From NCBI GenBank assembly GCA_014529385.2, contig CM043952.1, positions 156,068,057-156,132,056 of the forward strand: a DNA stretch of 64,000 nucleotides. Direction: 5' to 3'. Positions within the stretch are counted from its first letter, which is position 1. The number at the start of each line of letters is the position of its first letter. A program made the position numbers and the translations under genes. Origin of the DNA: Adiantum capillus-veneris. Taxonomy: Eukaryota; Streptophyta; Polypodiopsida; Polypodiales; Pteridaceae. This document shows positions 11,213 through 21,591 of this stretch, piece by piece. The notes beneath the pieces are model-generated. The model was not told the DNA's origin, ran no database searches, and saw only the letters and a program-made list of their open reading frames with translations.

Positions 11213-12138
11213 TGTTAGAAGCTGGACACACCCCACGGCAACTAACTACTCGGAAGATTATTATTTTTGTAATTATTCATTCATTGAGGAAAACCTGATT
11301 TTTCACCTTGTAAATATTGGGACTTACAGAAGTTTCCAGATTGTATCTCAGTTTTGATAGTTAGATTGAGTAGATGGTTGACTTTGGAACTTTAGGGTTT
11401 GAGAATTGTAAGGTATATATACCACTTTTTGACCTTAATGAAAAACCTTTTGTCATTTTTAAATTTGAAGTTTGGGAGTGAGCGTACTGTGTACAAGAGA
11501 GAGTGTGAGCTTCATCTTGACGCTATGTGTGCATCGATGGTCAGAATCGAGTGCAGAGAAGTAGAGGGGGTTACCCCCGACGAGAGCTACGCGCCGATAC
11601 TTACATTGCGCGCGTACGGTCCGGTTTTGCGAGCTCCTTCTATGAGCTTCATCTGGTGTTTGGGTGAGCATATGTTGTCCGATTTTGCATTGCAGCATAT
11701 CCACGCGTTCACATTGAGTAGAACTACACATTAGGCACTTCAGATTTTGAAAATGAAGACCTGCAGATTTCGGCCAGACATCCTATGTGATTTTCCACCG
11801 GGTGTTTTGGGTTGGGATTTTGGTTCATAGACCTTAGGGAGAGCGACCTATTGGTGTTAGTAGGGTCTCCTTCAAGTTCTATGGTGTTCCGAGATTGTTT
11901 GATGGGTGTTCGGCTCTAGAAAGCGTTGTAGGAAGTTTCCTCTTATGCACTCTTGAAGGCTGTGACTTAGACAATTGGTAGAGACCTCTGTAGGAATTAG
12001 TTAGGAGTCGGTTGAGTGTAGGTTGACACCTTATGCTTGCTTCCACATGCCTGTGGGTCGAGCTTCGTCCTTCATCGACATTATATGTTAGGTGAGTTCT
12101 CGTTGTGCTGACGTCCGTCGCGGCGTATCCGTCCAACA
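11213..12138 (+). repeat. 3' LTR of element A (926 bp)
   Basis: Starts TGTTAGAAGCTGG and ends CGTCCAACA, giving the TG...CA termini expected of an LTR. It matches the minus-strand LTRs at 44023-44950 and 62299-63223 along its length. A TATATATA box lies at 11414-11421. A half-copy of the palindrome (AGACATCCTATG) is at 11776-11787. Open frames inside it (11399-11734 and others) are incidental. Confidence 0.9.
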
Positions 12139-12262
12139 CTAAGTTAAGTAGAAGATGAGATTTATGAAGAGTAAGGTTCAATGAGTGCCTAAAATCACAT
12201 GAAATTTTTGTTTTGTTTTAATATAAAATTATAATATCCATTATACATACATAGACACAATT

Positions 12263-12712
12263 TAAATGCCCCTTTAGTTTGTGGAAATTCCCAAAATACT
12301 TCTCAAATTTGAAAAATTCCCAAACTACTCCCAATATTTTGTCATAAAATTTTAAAATACCATTCAAATTTTCCAAAATTCCCAAAATAGAAAAAAAAAT
12401 TAAATATCTCCAAAGATAGAAGACTGATTGTCTATCAATACAAGATGTTAAAACTAGAATTTGAGTTAGCTATGTAGGCTTTGGAGATGAATTGCTTCAT
12501 TATTTTTAGACATAATTGTCTTTTTTGTAAGGTAATTTGTGACAAATTACATACTAAGCATTCAAAAATGGATATCAATTGTCAAAAACAAATAAATATT
12601 AAAAAATATTGAACAATCCAACCAAAATAGATACAAGGGTATTTCAAAAAAATTGAAACTTGAGGGATATTTTGAGAATCTTCACAAAGTAGAGGGGTAT
12701 TTTGGTAATTTA
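12263..12712. mobile_element. MITE-like inverted-repeat element
   Basis: The left arm at about 12263-12320 (ATGCCCCTTTAGTTTGTGG, then CCCAAAATACTTCTCAAA) is the reverse complement, with mismatches, of the right arm at about 12651-12712 (TTGAGGGATATTTTGAGAA, then AAAGTAGAGGGGTATTTTGG). The interior is AT-rich with no ORF. This fits a small nonautonomous inverted-repeat element; the exact ends and target duplication were not resolved. Confidence 0.5.
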
Positions 12713-13350
12713 TCAAAATAATCAAGTGAAAAGTGCACATTGCACATTATTGTTTGAAAGCAAAATAAAATGAAACTAAAATAAAATGAAACTAAAATAA
12801 AATAAAAAGACACATTGAAAAAATAAATAAAAAACTATTTTAATGTGTTTATAAAAAAATAGATTCAATAAGCATAGAAAATAATCAAAAAAATTAATGA
12901 AATAGATTTTTGTAAGGTCCTTAATGAAAATGAAAGGACTCTATATAAATCAAAATACTAAAACCAAATACTGAATCAATACTTCACATCATGGATCAAA
13001 CTCCTATGGATCAAACTCTTTATTCCTTTGTTGGCCTGCTAAAGGCCTTAGTATCCATATGGGTGAACGTCGTTCAACTTTGTTTGCTTGACATGTGTAC
13101 TTTTAAAAATTGAAGAGAACAAAAGCATTTTCTTTAAAATACTATTTCCCAAAGCTACTTTCAGTTTTGGCTTGCAGAAGGCCATAGTGGGGTGGGTGGA
13201 TTTTTGGTGAAAATTGTGGACCGTGGATGTAAGTTGGTCGGATGGAAGACATGTGTACAATCTATTTATTTTTTGATATTTTTTCTAGGTTTTTGTGAAA
13301 GGTGTTGACATTTGTGTACCTCATTCTTTAAAAAGGACCATTGAAAATTG
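12713..13350. other. AT-rich spacer with short direct repeats
   Basis: Near 12760-12815 the phrase AAAATAAAATGAAACT repeats. The phrase GGCCTGCTAAAGGCC (about 13034) recurs in altered form near 13169 and 13581. No gene was seen. Confidence 0.35.
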
Positions 13351-13553
13351 CATCACACACAATCTTTTTCATCCTCTTCCACCTTTTTTTTTAATTTTAC
13401 TTTGTAAAAAAGTCCTTCCATTTAAGAGCATGGGCTCCATTTCATAGAAAAATTTAATATGCACAATTTTTTTCGTCCTCTTCCACCTTTTTTGTTATTC
13501 TAGTTTGTAAAAGGGTCCTTTCATTTAAGAGCATGGGCTCCATTTCATAAAAT
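13351..13553. repeat. Tandem duplication of about 100 bp
   Basis: Two adjacent copies share TCCTCTTCCACCTTTTTT and AAGAGCATGGGCTCCATTTC, the second phrase near 13425-13444 and 13527-13546. Noncoding. Confidence 0.6.
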
Positions 13554-15099
13554 ATGCGAATTGATTAAATTGTTTTTGTTGGCCTGCAAAAGGCTATAGG
13601 GGACGGTATCATCCATGGTTGATTGGCTACACGTGCCCTGCTTGATTTCAATTTTTTATTTTGTAAGGTAAAGGTCATTTTCCCTAGCCAAGTGTGTTTT
13701 TCACTGCGTACCAGGTGGAACGAGTTGAAGGCAGGCTCATTAGTGCATGTTACAAAATTGGAGCCACTGAAGGCTGGCACCATAATTGTCCATGTATGTT
13801 CATAGCGGTGTTTTAGGGCACGTGCTCGGTTGGTAACTCCATCACTACATTTGCTGTGGTCGGTGACTTGCGTCCTTTGTGTTGCATGAAGGATCTATTT
13901 GATCATGGTTGACAGCATCACGAGAATCACATTCAACCTGTTGCCGTTTTTTTGGGGTGTTTTATAAGGGGATACTTCCCTTCTGTATTATAAGGGGCTA
14001 CTTCCCTTCTAGGTTTGCAGAGGTAGCTCAAAACAAATTTGTGAATCCAAGAGTCTTTCACCTTCTTTGTCAATGGATTCCAAACAACCTACTACAAGTT
14101 CCTTTGCGTGTGTGGCAGAGGAGTGTTATGTGAGCTGTGGGGAATCCGTAGGTGCCGAGAGCATGGATTTTGAAGCGGGTGAGCCCTTATGAGTCTTTAA
14201 GACTCTCTTGGTTGCGAAATTATTTTGCACTCTATTATCAAGTTACTAAAATGCTCGATCACTTGCAAATCTATTACTACATATTGAAAACTTTGGGTCT
14301 GCCACAAATCTTTTTAATGGATTTATTTACTCGCAATAAAGTGTGAAGTGTACACATCATTACCCTATGTAGCCTGCCTTTTCTTGTATTGTTTGTATGA
14401 TTCTTATTGAAATTGAAGTTTGTTTGGAAGGTTTTGTGAAAGAGTCTTGAGGCTGTGAATTCCCAAATGCCAAATCCGTACACGTCAGCATGCATCATGG
14501 AATGTATGCTTTATCAATGCGTTTGATAGAATGTTCATATTCCAATGTTAAATCAACAGTAGTGGAAGTGATCGCTTGCTGGTTTATCGAGAGAATGCCA
14601 TGTTTCTAAGGATCAAGTCATGTTTTAGGTGGTTTGTTTTCCATAAGCATTTGTCCATTCTTTGATTGTGTAGCTTACCTAATATCTTCATGGACTCAAC
14701 AGGAGGAATGTCTATCTCATTTATCCTCTTCAAGAATTTGACTAGAGAGCATGTGCTAGTTATTAGATTTACCCACATGTAACCTTTAACAATCATCATT
14801 AACATAGAGGAAAAAGTACCGAAAAGCATGTCAAAACCACTTGCCATTTGAACCATCAAAACAAACTTTAAGCTGAGAGAGGAGGTATCTCAAAATGGGC
14901 TAAAAGGTTCATGATGGCCTAACTACAGTCATTCAGAAGACTAGGGTCCTAACAAGACCAAGAGGCATTTCATCCCCTCTACAATTTCCAAAATATGTTT
15001 CCTTGATAGTTTGATATGCTGAAGACATGAGCAGGCTATTTGAGCCCACTTGATGGGCATTTTAGGAGATGCATTTCACGCACAATATGTTGGAGAACT
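13554..15099. other. Unassigned stretch
   Basis: No confident gene. A minus-strand frame at 14584-14859 (91 codons) lies just beyond the CAF1 pseudogene and could be extra decayed 3' sequence of the same source, but I cannot match it to a known family. Confidence 0.25.
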
Positions 15100-15745
15100 T
15101 TTAAAGCCCACATTTAAGATGAAAGCATTTAGTCAACACAAGTCCAATGTCATAGACAACACCAAAAAAATCTTGTATCTTTGCCTTGAACTCTACATGC
15201 GTAACTGGAAACTCCCCCATCAAAAGATTAAGCAGATAGGAAAAATCATAGTCCCCCTGGTAGCATATGTAGTGATTCTTCTTGTCGCGAACTAGATTGT
15301 ACTTGACTAAAAGGCTACCAAATCTGTGTGAGTCAATGCCCTCCCACCAATTTTTCTGAAAGTCGATGCCAGTGGCTTTCAGCAATTGAATGGATGTGTC
15401 CACGTATAAGTCGATGGTGATGTCAAAATCACAGATGTTGAATTGCTAGGTGCAGTAGGCACCATCAATCATGGGGAGCTCCCCGTTGTCATTGGTGAGG
15501 GTGAGACTTGCTTGAATGAGCTTCATCTTGTTGACATTGGCTCTAAGGGTCTGGTAGATGCGTTCCTATTAAGTGCTAGCAATGAGTTACACAGGGAAGG
15601 AGACAGGGAACTGTTTGTAAACCTCAACAGGTCAACATGCATCATGGCTTGCTCTGTCAGTGATTTTGATAGAACTTCATATCAATACAATGGTGAATTA
15701 GAAGGATTGATCGCCCCTTGTTTTACTGAGAATATGCTAGGTTTG
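15100..15745 (-). pseudogene. CAF1 (CCR4-associated factor 1) deadenylase pseudogene
   Basis: The minus strand reads, in order, YQTLRANVNKMKLIQASLTL, then CT-stop-QFNICDFDI, SIQLLKATGIDFQKNWWEGI, and YICYQGDYDFSYLLNLLMGE followed by FFGVVYDI. These follow the CAF1 DEDD-family deadenylase of the CCR4-NOT complex, which shortens mRNA poly(A) tails in the cytoplasm. The family has W-E/Q-F-N-F where this copy has stop-QFN, so a Trp codon has become TAG. The N-terminal DTEFPG motif appears only as a weak DMKF match near 15665, in a different frame and off register. No introns are visible in the matched part, which suits a processed copy, but CAF1 genes are often intronless in plants, so that is not decisive. 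The C-terminal third is lost or unrecognisable. Confidence 0.65.
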
Positions 15746-17261
15746 AGTATAAGATAAATTTTCAAGGGGTTTGGTACTACTATATAAGCTTGGGCTAGTC
15801 CGTCCATTCTCTCTCCATGCAAGTCGGTTGATATCTTCAAGAACTTGGGTAGAGGATTCTTTGTCTGATTTATCCTTGCGGCTTAGCTGAAGTTCTACTA
15901 GATGCACACTGTCCTATGGTTGTGCATCATCTAGAGTTTGGGTGTTAGATTATGAAAGTGAGTCTCTGTAATTAACAAGTTGTCAATTGTTGGCATCAGC
16001 TGGCTTGGTGGCTGTACTGGCTTAAAATTTTTGGATGTCTCAAGCAATAACGTATAGGCTTCATTCCACAATTTCTAGGATCTCTCCAAAGCCTTAACTA
16101 GATGCTTAATCGCTCGCATAACTCATCAGAAGGTCCCATTCCCGATTTGCAACACCTCCTTTATCTCATAGTTGTGTTTCGTGTACGGTATTGGTTGATG
16201 GTTGGTGGATGCCTTGGCTCGAGGTTGGCTCGAGGCGGAGCAGGGATTTTTCATGTACTTTTTTGGTTTAATTAATATATATTTTCACTCACACATTGTG
16301 AGTTTTGAAAAAAAAACCTAAAAGCTTAAGCCAAGTTTGACCAAGCCTAAAAGAGTGGGCAAAAAGGCAAGGAATCTCAAATGTCAAGCGATATTTTTCG
16401 AGCAATCCCTAAAACAAGCAAGATTGGCCAAGACACACTATACAAAACAAAAACCAAACAAGATTTTTAGGTGACTTCAAGCACAAAAAAAAAAAATCAG
16501 AACAAGATTACACCTAATTTTAATGGTGAAACGACCACAAATTTTTGACTGAAAAAACCCTCTCAACAAAGGTTTGGTAGAATGTTCCCTTTGATAGGAT
16601 AGAACAATTGGAACCCATACAATGGCACGTTGATATTCCTCTTCTTGGAACTAGTTGCCCTTTTATATTAAAATCCCATTTCTACCACCATTGATCCTTG
16701 TTGGAAATAGTGGCACCATGATTCCAATGGATATAAATCTCCTATTTCCCTACATGCAGGTGCACGAGACTTACACTAAAGGAGTAAGGTTGTTTCAACT
16801 CGAACAAATCTCATGAATAAGGAGATTTTGGAAGATTGAGCTTATCTTCACTTCTTCTTCTTCTTGTTTTTCTTCTCCTCTCTCTTGCTCTACCTCAATT
16901 TATTGTGGGTTGATGTACGATAACATACTATGCATTTTAACTTACTCTAGAGAAAACGAAGGATACTTGAAAATAATTCTATTATTGCAATGAGGCTATT
17001 CTTTTGAGAAAATCCACATCATGGTATATATTAAAGTTTGGATCACACCATCAGAGGTAGCCTTCTACCGGGGGGGGTGGGAGTTAGTGGTGCTGCCAAA
17101 GGTGATGGCGACAAACGTGTCAAGAGGGGTGGTAACGGTGGGGGATTATAAAGAGTGCTTTGATAGAAGAGTAGGCAAGTTTGATAAAGCTATGAACAAT
17201 TTTCTTCTGAAAACTTTGTCCACATGCTAGTTCTCTTTCATCTACCCATATCGATAGAAAC
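15746..17261. other. Unassigned stretch
   Basis: A TATATAAG-like box lies near 15780-15788, and there is an A-rich run at 16306-16316. No gene, LTR pair or RNA gene could be supported. Confidence 0.3.
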
Positions 17262-18188
17262 CTAGGTTTAGTGTAATTCCACCTACAAATTTTGAGATTT
17301 ATCTTCAAATTCAAAGTAGAAGGTGAATAAACCTACAAAATTTAGAGAAATTTAGTGTAAAAACCTTCTCTTAAATTTTTCAAGTTAATATGAGCACAAC
17401 TCAAAGCTCCTAGACTGCTGGGGGTTCCTAGTTTGCTTAGTTGTCCGTCATGCCTCGACCTAGATTACTCATCCAACATGTGATGCCCCTATGCTAAATA
17501 CACTTCTTAGAGCCATGGTGTATGATTGTCATTGTAGTTCTTTGAAATGATTTTCCTACTGCGGCTTAGCCCTCGTTTTTTGTTTGTACTCTATTTACTG
17601 TTTGGGAGTTGTACGTCCATCGATGCCTCATAGCAATTCAAATGGATGGTAGTCTAGCATTGCATATGTCATATTGTAGAATGATGTGGCCCACGCCTCG
17701 GTCCTTAGCACCCCATAAGATAACCCCCTCAAAGGGGTAACTGGGAGGTTGGTTGTGCTAAAACAAACAAGATTGTGCCACATTGAGACAACTGTGTTGG
17801 CTAGGAAAGGTAAATCTGAGGGTCCCTAATCCTTGACCAATTTGGTTTTGAAGGAATTGGGCAAGGAAACTCACAATAAATGAGGCAAGAAGGTCCTCAA
17901 GTTCAACCGTTATCATTTTCAACAACTATATAGTATAAACAAAACCCTTCACAAAATCTCTTTGAAAGAGACGCAGACTCTTTCACGCACGGGCAGGGAC
18001 CAGTGCTAAAAAAAAACTTTGTTCTGAAAACTTGGCAAACCTACCTCTATGAGGTAAACTGACTAAATCTGAAGGTTTTTACACCAAATGACGATAAATT
18101 TTTCTAAATTTTGTAGGTTTTCTCACTTTCAAATTTAAAATTTAGAGGTAAATCTCCAGATTTGCAGGTGGGATTACACTAAACCTAG
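17262..18188. mobile_element. Element bounded by ~110-bp terminal inverted repeats
   Basis: The left arm at 17262-17370 begins CTAGGTTTAGTGTAATTCCA and includes AACCTACAAAATTTAGAGAA. The right arm at 18071-18188 is its reverse complement at roughly 75-80% by eye, ending TTACACTAAACCTAG. The ~700-bp interior has no transposase-like frame. Consistent with a nonautonomous DNA transposon, or with two opposed copies of a shorter repeat. Confidence 0.5.
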
Positions 18189-18199
18189 CTTTTTTCCCA

Positions 18200-18345
18200 A
18201 CCCCTCCTCCTCTCTTTCTCTCTCCTCGCTCTCTCTCAATCTCTTTTAAAAAAAGGTCTTTGAAAGAGCCCACATCGGCGTGGAGTTTTTGTTTAGAGAG
18301 ATTGAAAGAGATGGAGGAGAGAGAGAGGAGGAGGAGGGTATCGTA
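18200..18345. repeat. CT/GA foldback palindrome
   Basis: A CT-rich arm with CTCTCTCAATCTCTTTT (about 18231-18247) faces a GA-rich arm with AGAGAGATTGAAAGAGA (about 18295-18311). The outer parts, CCTCCTCCTCTC and GAGAGGAGGAGG, also pair. The spacer holds AAAAAAGGTCTTTGAAAGAGC and a short GC-rich centre, similar in layout to 20186-20511. Confidence 0.55.
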
Positions 18346-18698
18346 TATGGGCGAGGGAAGGCTGGAAGGGAAGATGATGAGCAGGTGGAGATCGTGCATG
18401 CTAGAGGATCAACATATTTGTGTTGATGTACGACACGCGACCTTGTACTATGTCACAAGGAGAGCTTTTGCATGTTGATGTAGCCCAACCTAATCTCTTG
18501 TCAGACCATTGTTTTTGGTGTTGCGGCTTGATTAGGTTTTTCCCAACCCAATTAAGCATCCAGTGTGAAGAATCGTAGTGGTTGTTGGACTAAGCGAGAC
18601 AGGGGAGGGAGAGCACGCGCTCCTGCGAGGCAAGAGTTTAGAACTTCTGTTGGGGATGCGTAGAGGCAGCAAAAGGAGACCTTTGGACTCCAGAGAGG

Positions 18699-18719
18699 CG
18701 CAGTTGTTAAATCGCACTT

Positions 18720-18753
<34 letters not shown>

Positions 18754-19250
18754 AAAAAAGAAACTCTTTTGAATAACAGGTCTTGAGTTCAACTCTCCTC
18801 GATGGTTAGATCTTTAAGGTCTCTTGGGATAGTTTCCTACGATGTTAAAACTCTCTTCTTCTCGGGTGTGTGTGTGTGGGTGTGTGTGCTAATAAAAACA
18901 AAAAAATGATATAAACTTTCTATCACCCAAGTGTGGTAGATTGGTTATGCCATTTCCCTCTTGAATAACAGGTCTTGAGTTCAACTCTCGTAGTCGGCTA
19001 GATCTTTAAGGTCTCTTGGGATAGTTTCCTACGACGCCAGAACTCTCTTCTTCTCGAGTGTGTGTGTGTGGATGCAGGTGTGTGTGCTAATAAAAAGAGG
19101 AAAATGGTATAGCCTTTGTATCACCCAAGTGTGGTAGATTGGTTATGCCATTTCCCTCTTGAATAACAGGTCTTGAGTTCAACTCTCCTCGTCGGCTAGA
19201 TCTTTAAGGTCTCTTGGGATAGTTTCCTACGATGTTAAAGATCTCTTCCT
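18699..19250 (+). repeat. Tandem tRNA-related SINE-like units (three)
   Basis: The phrase GAATAACAGGTCTTGAGTTC recurs at 18771, 18963 and 19161 (periods 192 and 198 bp). Each is followed by AACTCTC, giving a GAGTTCAACTC segment that resembles a pol III B box. Copies 2 and 3 are preceded by GTGTGGTAGATTGGTTATGC, resembling an A box; copy 1 instead has GGCGCAGTTGTTAAATCGC before a CT microsatellite. The tails contain (GT)n and CTAATAAAAA. This is the layout of plant tRNA-derived SINEs, repeated head to tail. Confidence 0.6.
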
Positions 19251-19714
19251 CTTCTTCTTCTTCTTCTTCTCTCTCTCTCTCTCTCTCTCTCTATCTAGAA
19301 TATTGTACTAGATGTGTCCAAAATTTGAACCGCTTGACACAAAAATTTAAGCATTACAAAAGCCGATCCAATTGTACGATAAAAATTTTGTAATTCTCAA
19401 AAAGTAAACCTTATCGATGTCTTAATTTGTTAAACATATTGCAAAACCTAACTACGAGCCCTTGTAAGCTCATCAGAGAACTTTCAGTGCACAAAGAGGC
19501 TGACCATGAATGAGAACTACAAGCTCCTGTGATCCAAAGCTACATGCAATGATTGAAGTGATACGGTAGCACCTCGCAAATGCAAGATCCTGGAAGACGC
19601 TGGTCGGACGAGAGAAGACAGCATCAAAGACGGGAAAGGGGAAGAGGAGATGCCACCTTAAGAGCTGTTGTTGGGAAGCATCATTGCAGAAGGCCTCGAG
19701 CAATTTGTTCTTAA
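19251..19714. other. CT microsatellite and unassigned stretch
   Basis: (CTT)n then (CT)n at about 19246-19293. The rest has no recognised gene. The minus frame at 19473-19703 lies just 3' of the OB-fold pseudogene and may be decayed 3' UTR. Confidence 0.3.
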
Positions 19715-20166
19715 TTAAGCGGACGCCCGTGCAGGAGTCAAGTAAATGGTGTAAACGTGGAAGTCAAAGATGCAGCTTGTGTGTAAGAGAGGAGCGTTGA
19801 CTGATATATTATTATCTGACTTGACTGAAAAGTTGGCAAGCTCCGTCACCTCAATAGAGCCTTGCCACTTGTCACTGCAAGGCGCATGAAGCCCCTAAAC
19901 ATATGTACCTTTGCATTGTTTAGAATCACCGTGGCACCTTCCTGCATTACATCCAGTTGCTCATTACAGGCAGGGAAAATGATCACGGCAGTCTCATCGC
20001 CAACGTAAGCCAAGCGCAAAGGGGTGCACTGTGGGGCATCAAAGTGGCTCTTCTACATCACTTGCTCGGCGCTAAGCACCTTCACCACCAGGTTGTGGCC
20101 GGATGTGTCGGGCCTTAGATTTTGCACCTTAATTGGTGTCCCCTGATTCTGCTTTGATGCCACCAT
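19715..20166 (-). pseudogene. OB-fold single-stranded nucleic-acid-binding protein pseudogene (At4g28440-like)
   Basis: From ATG at 20166, the minus strand reads GTPIKVQNLRPDTSGHNLVV, then LAYVGDETAVII, GATVILNNAKVHMFRGFMRL and, after a one-base frame change, DKWQGSIEVTELANFSV, ending at a TAA (19715-19717). This follows the plant OB-fold family typified by Arabidopsis At4g28440, related to the SOSS-B/NABP single-stranded DNA-binding fold: KPGTxGHxLxVKVL, VGDETG, PGATVILRNAKIDMFKGSMRLAVDKWG. About 150 residues are near full length for this family. Two lesions are seen: a TAG after EQVM near 20054 and the frameshift near 19877. There are no introns, which suggests a retroposed copy. A long CT tract begins about 20 bp upstream of its ATG. 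Confidence 0.7.
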
Positions 20167-20180
20167 GCCTACAATTCTGT

Positions 20181-20514
<334 letters not shown>

Positions 20515-20689
20515 ATTAGCGATCAATTCATGTTTGTCTGCAGATCATTCCAAAATTCTTGCCTCATCAAATGTTATCAACAGATCTAGACGAGGTATTT
20601 TGTTATACGCGCAAACTTTTTCCTCTTTCCTTGAGCTCTGCCAAACACCTAGCTAACAGTGAGGCGCTAGAGGTGCGTGTCTGCATGTG

Positions 20690-20693
<4 letters not shown>

Positions 20694-20779
<86 letters not shown>
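20694..20779. repeat. (AG)43 microsatellite
   Basis: An uninterrupted AG run. It is followed by a short frame [16 protein letters not shown] ending in TAG at 20832, which may be a remnant of a coding exon, but the evidence is too thin to name a gene. Confidence 0.9.
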
Positions 20780-20782
<3 letters not shown>

Positions 20783-20875
20783 GTCTGACAAGGCCAAGTA
20801 CGAGAAGCTGAAGCAGTTGAAAATGGCCAAGTAGAGAAGAGCATGCCAATGAAGCTGAATCTTGAATGCCTACAC

Positions 20876-21018
20876 TGTTGGAGCTATATATGGCTCACTC
20901 TACTCAACTTGGTGTCACCTATATATTTGTATCTTGTCCTCAATATGAATCAGTCTTTGGGAGCGTATATGGTGTGTCTCTTGTCTCATCTCTCTCTCTT
21001 TCTCTCTACATCTCAACA
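20876..21018 (+). repeat. 5' LTR of copia F (143 bp)
   Basis: TGTTGGAGCTATATATGGC ... CTACATCTCAACA. Very short for an LTR. It carries two TATATA motifs and a CT microsatellite near its 3' end. Confidence 0.93.
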
Positions 21019-21030
21019 TGGTATCAGAGC
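21019..21030 (+). promoter_or_regulatory. Primer-binding site (tRNA-iMet type)
   Basis: TGGTATCAGAGC lies directly after the LTR terminal CA. This is the standard initiator-methionine tRNA complement used by plant copia elements. Confidence 0.95.
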
Positions 21031-21591
21031 GATAACAATCACATGCCGATTCAATTCATGGTGACAAAACAAGCGTTCTGCTCAAAATTTGGAGAAACGG
21101 GAAAAGCGCAATGGAGCGTAGCGCAATGGCACTTTTTATCCAAAACTTGTTCGTCTCCTCGAGCTCTTCGATTTGAGTTCTAGGTTTGCGTCAATCGGAG
21201 TTCGCAGCAGAAAGTTATGCTGTTTTTACTGCAATTGAGCTTGACGCAACTTTCTTCGTCCTACTTCTTCGTGAAGCGTCCGCGATCGTTTTTCTTATTT
21301 TGGCATTAACTTTTTCGAGAAGATTTAGCTTTTTGTTATTCGTATTGTGTCCTTCAATCTTGCATCTCACGCCACTCTATTTTGAGCACTCTTTTATTAT
21401 TAACGTCTCCTTTACCGTGCATTTTTTTGGGTGACGTCTCTCACATCTTTGGACGTTCCTTGAGCATCCTTCTTACGTTTATCGTTGACAGAACGCGGTC
21501 CTTATATCTCTCTCATTCTCAATTGTGGCCTTCACCATATATGGTGTGCAGATTCTACGATCTTATCTTATACGTCTTCTCGCAACAAGAT

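Larger units (their letters stand above)
4055..12138 (+). mobile_element. Element A: 3' part of a giant gypsy-type retrotransposon
   Basis: Collinear with the minus-strand element at 44023-52790: tail of a second retropepsin, Lys-rich segment, long untranslated region with TATA box and palindromes, coiled-coil ORF, polypurine tract and a 926-bp LTR. Everything 5' of the second retropepsin (5' LTR, gag, reverse transcriptase, integrase) is missing, so the copy is 5'-truncated at about 4055. No target duplication can be tested, because only the 3' flank (CTAAG after 12138) exists. Confidence 0.8.

Noticed and set aside
4055-12138. Elements A and B as an LTR pair of one element
   Set aside because: They lie in opposite orientation and each has its own 3' LTR; B has its own 5' LTR and TACAC duplication.
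11399-12181. Open frames on both strands in the element A LTR and its 3' junction (and their equivalents at 44457-44765 and 62706-63038)
   Set aside because: They lie within or across the end of LTRs, overlap on both strands and carry no domain features.
15443-15757. Plus-strand 104-codon frame
   Set aside because: It is antisense to the CAF1 pseudogene.
18771-19210. True tRNA genes
   Set aside because: B-box-like and A-box-like segments are present, but no cloverleaf or acceptor stem can be built; a SINE-like repeat fits better.
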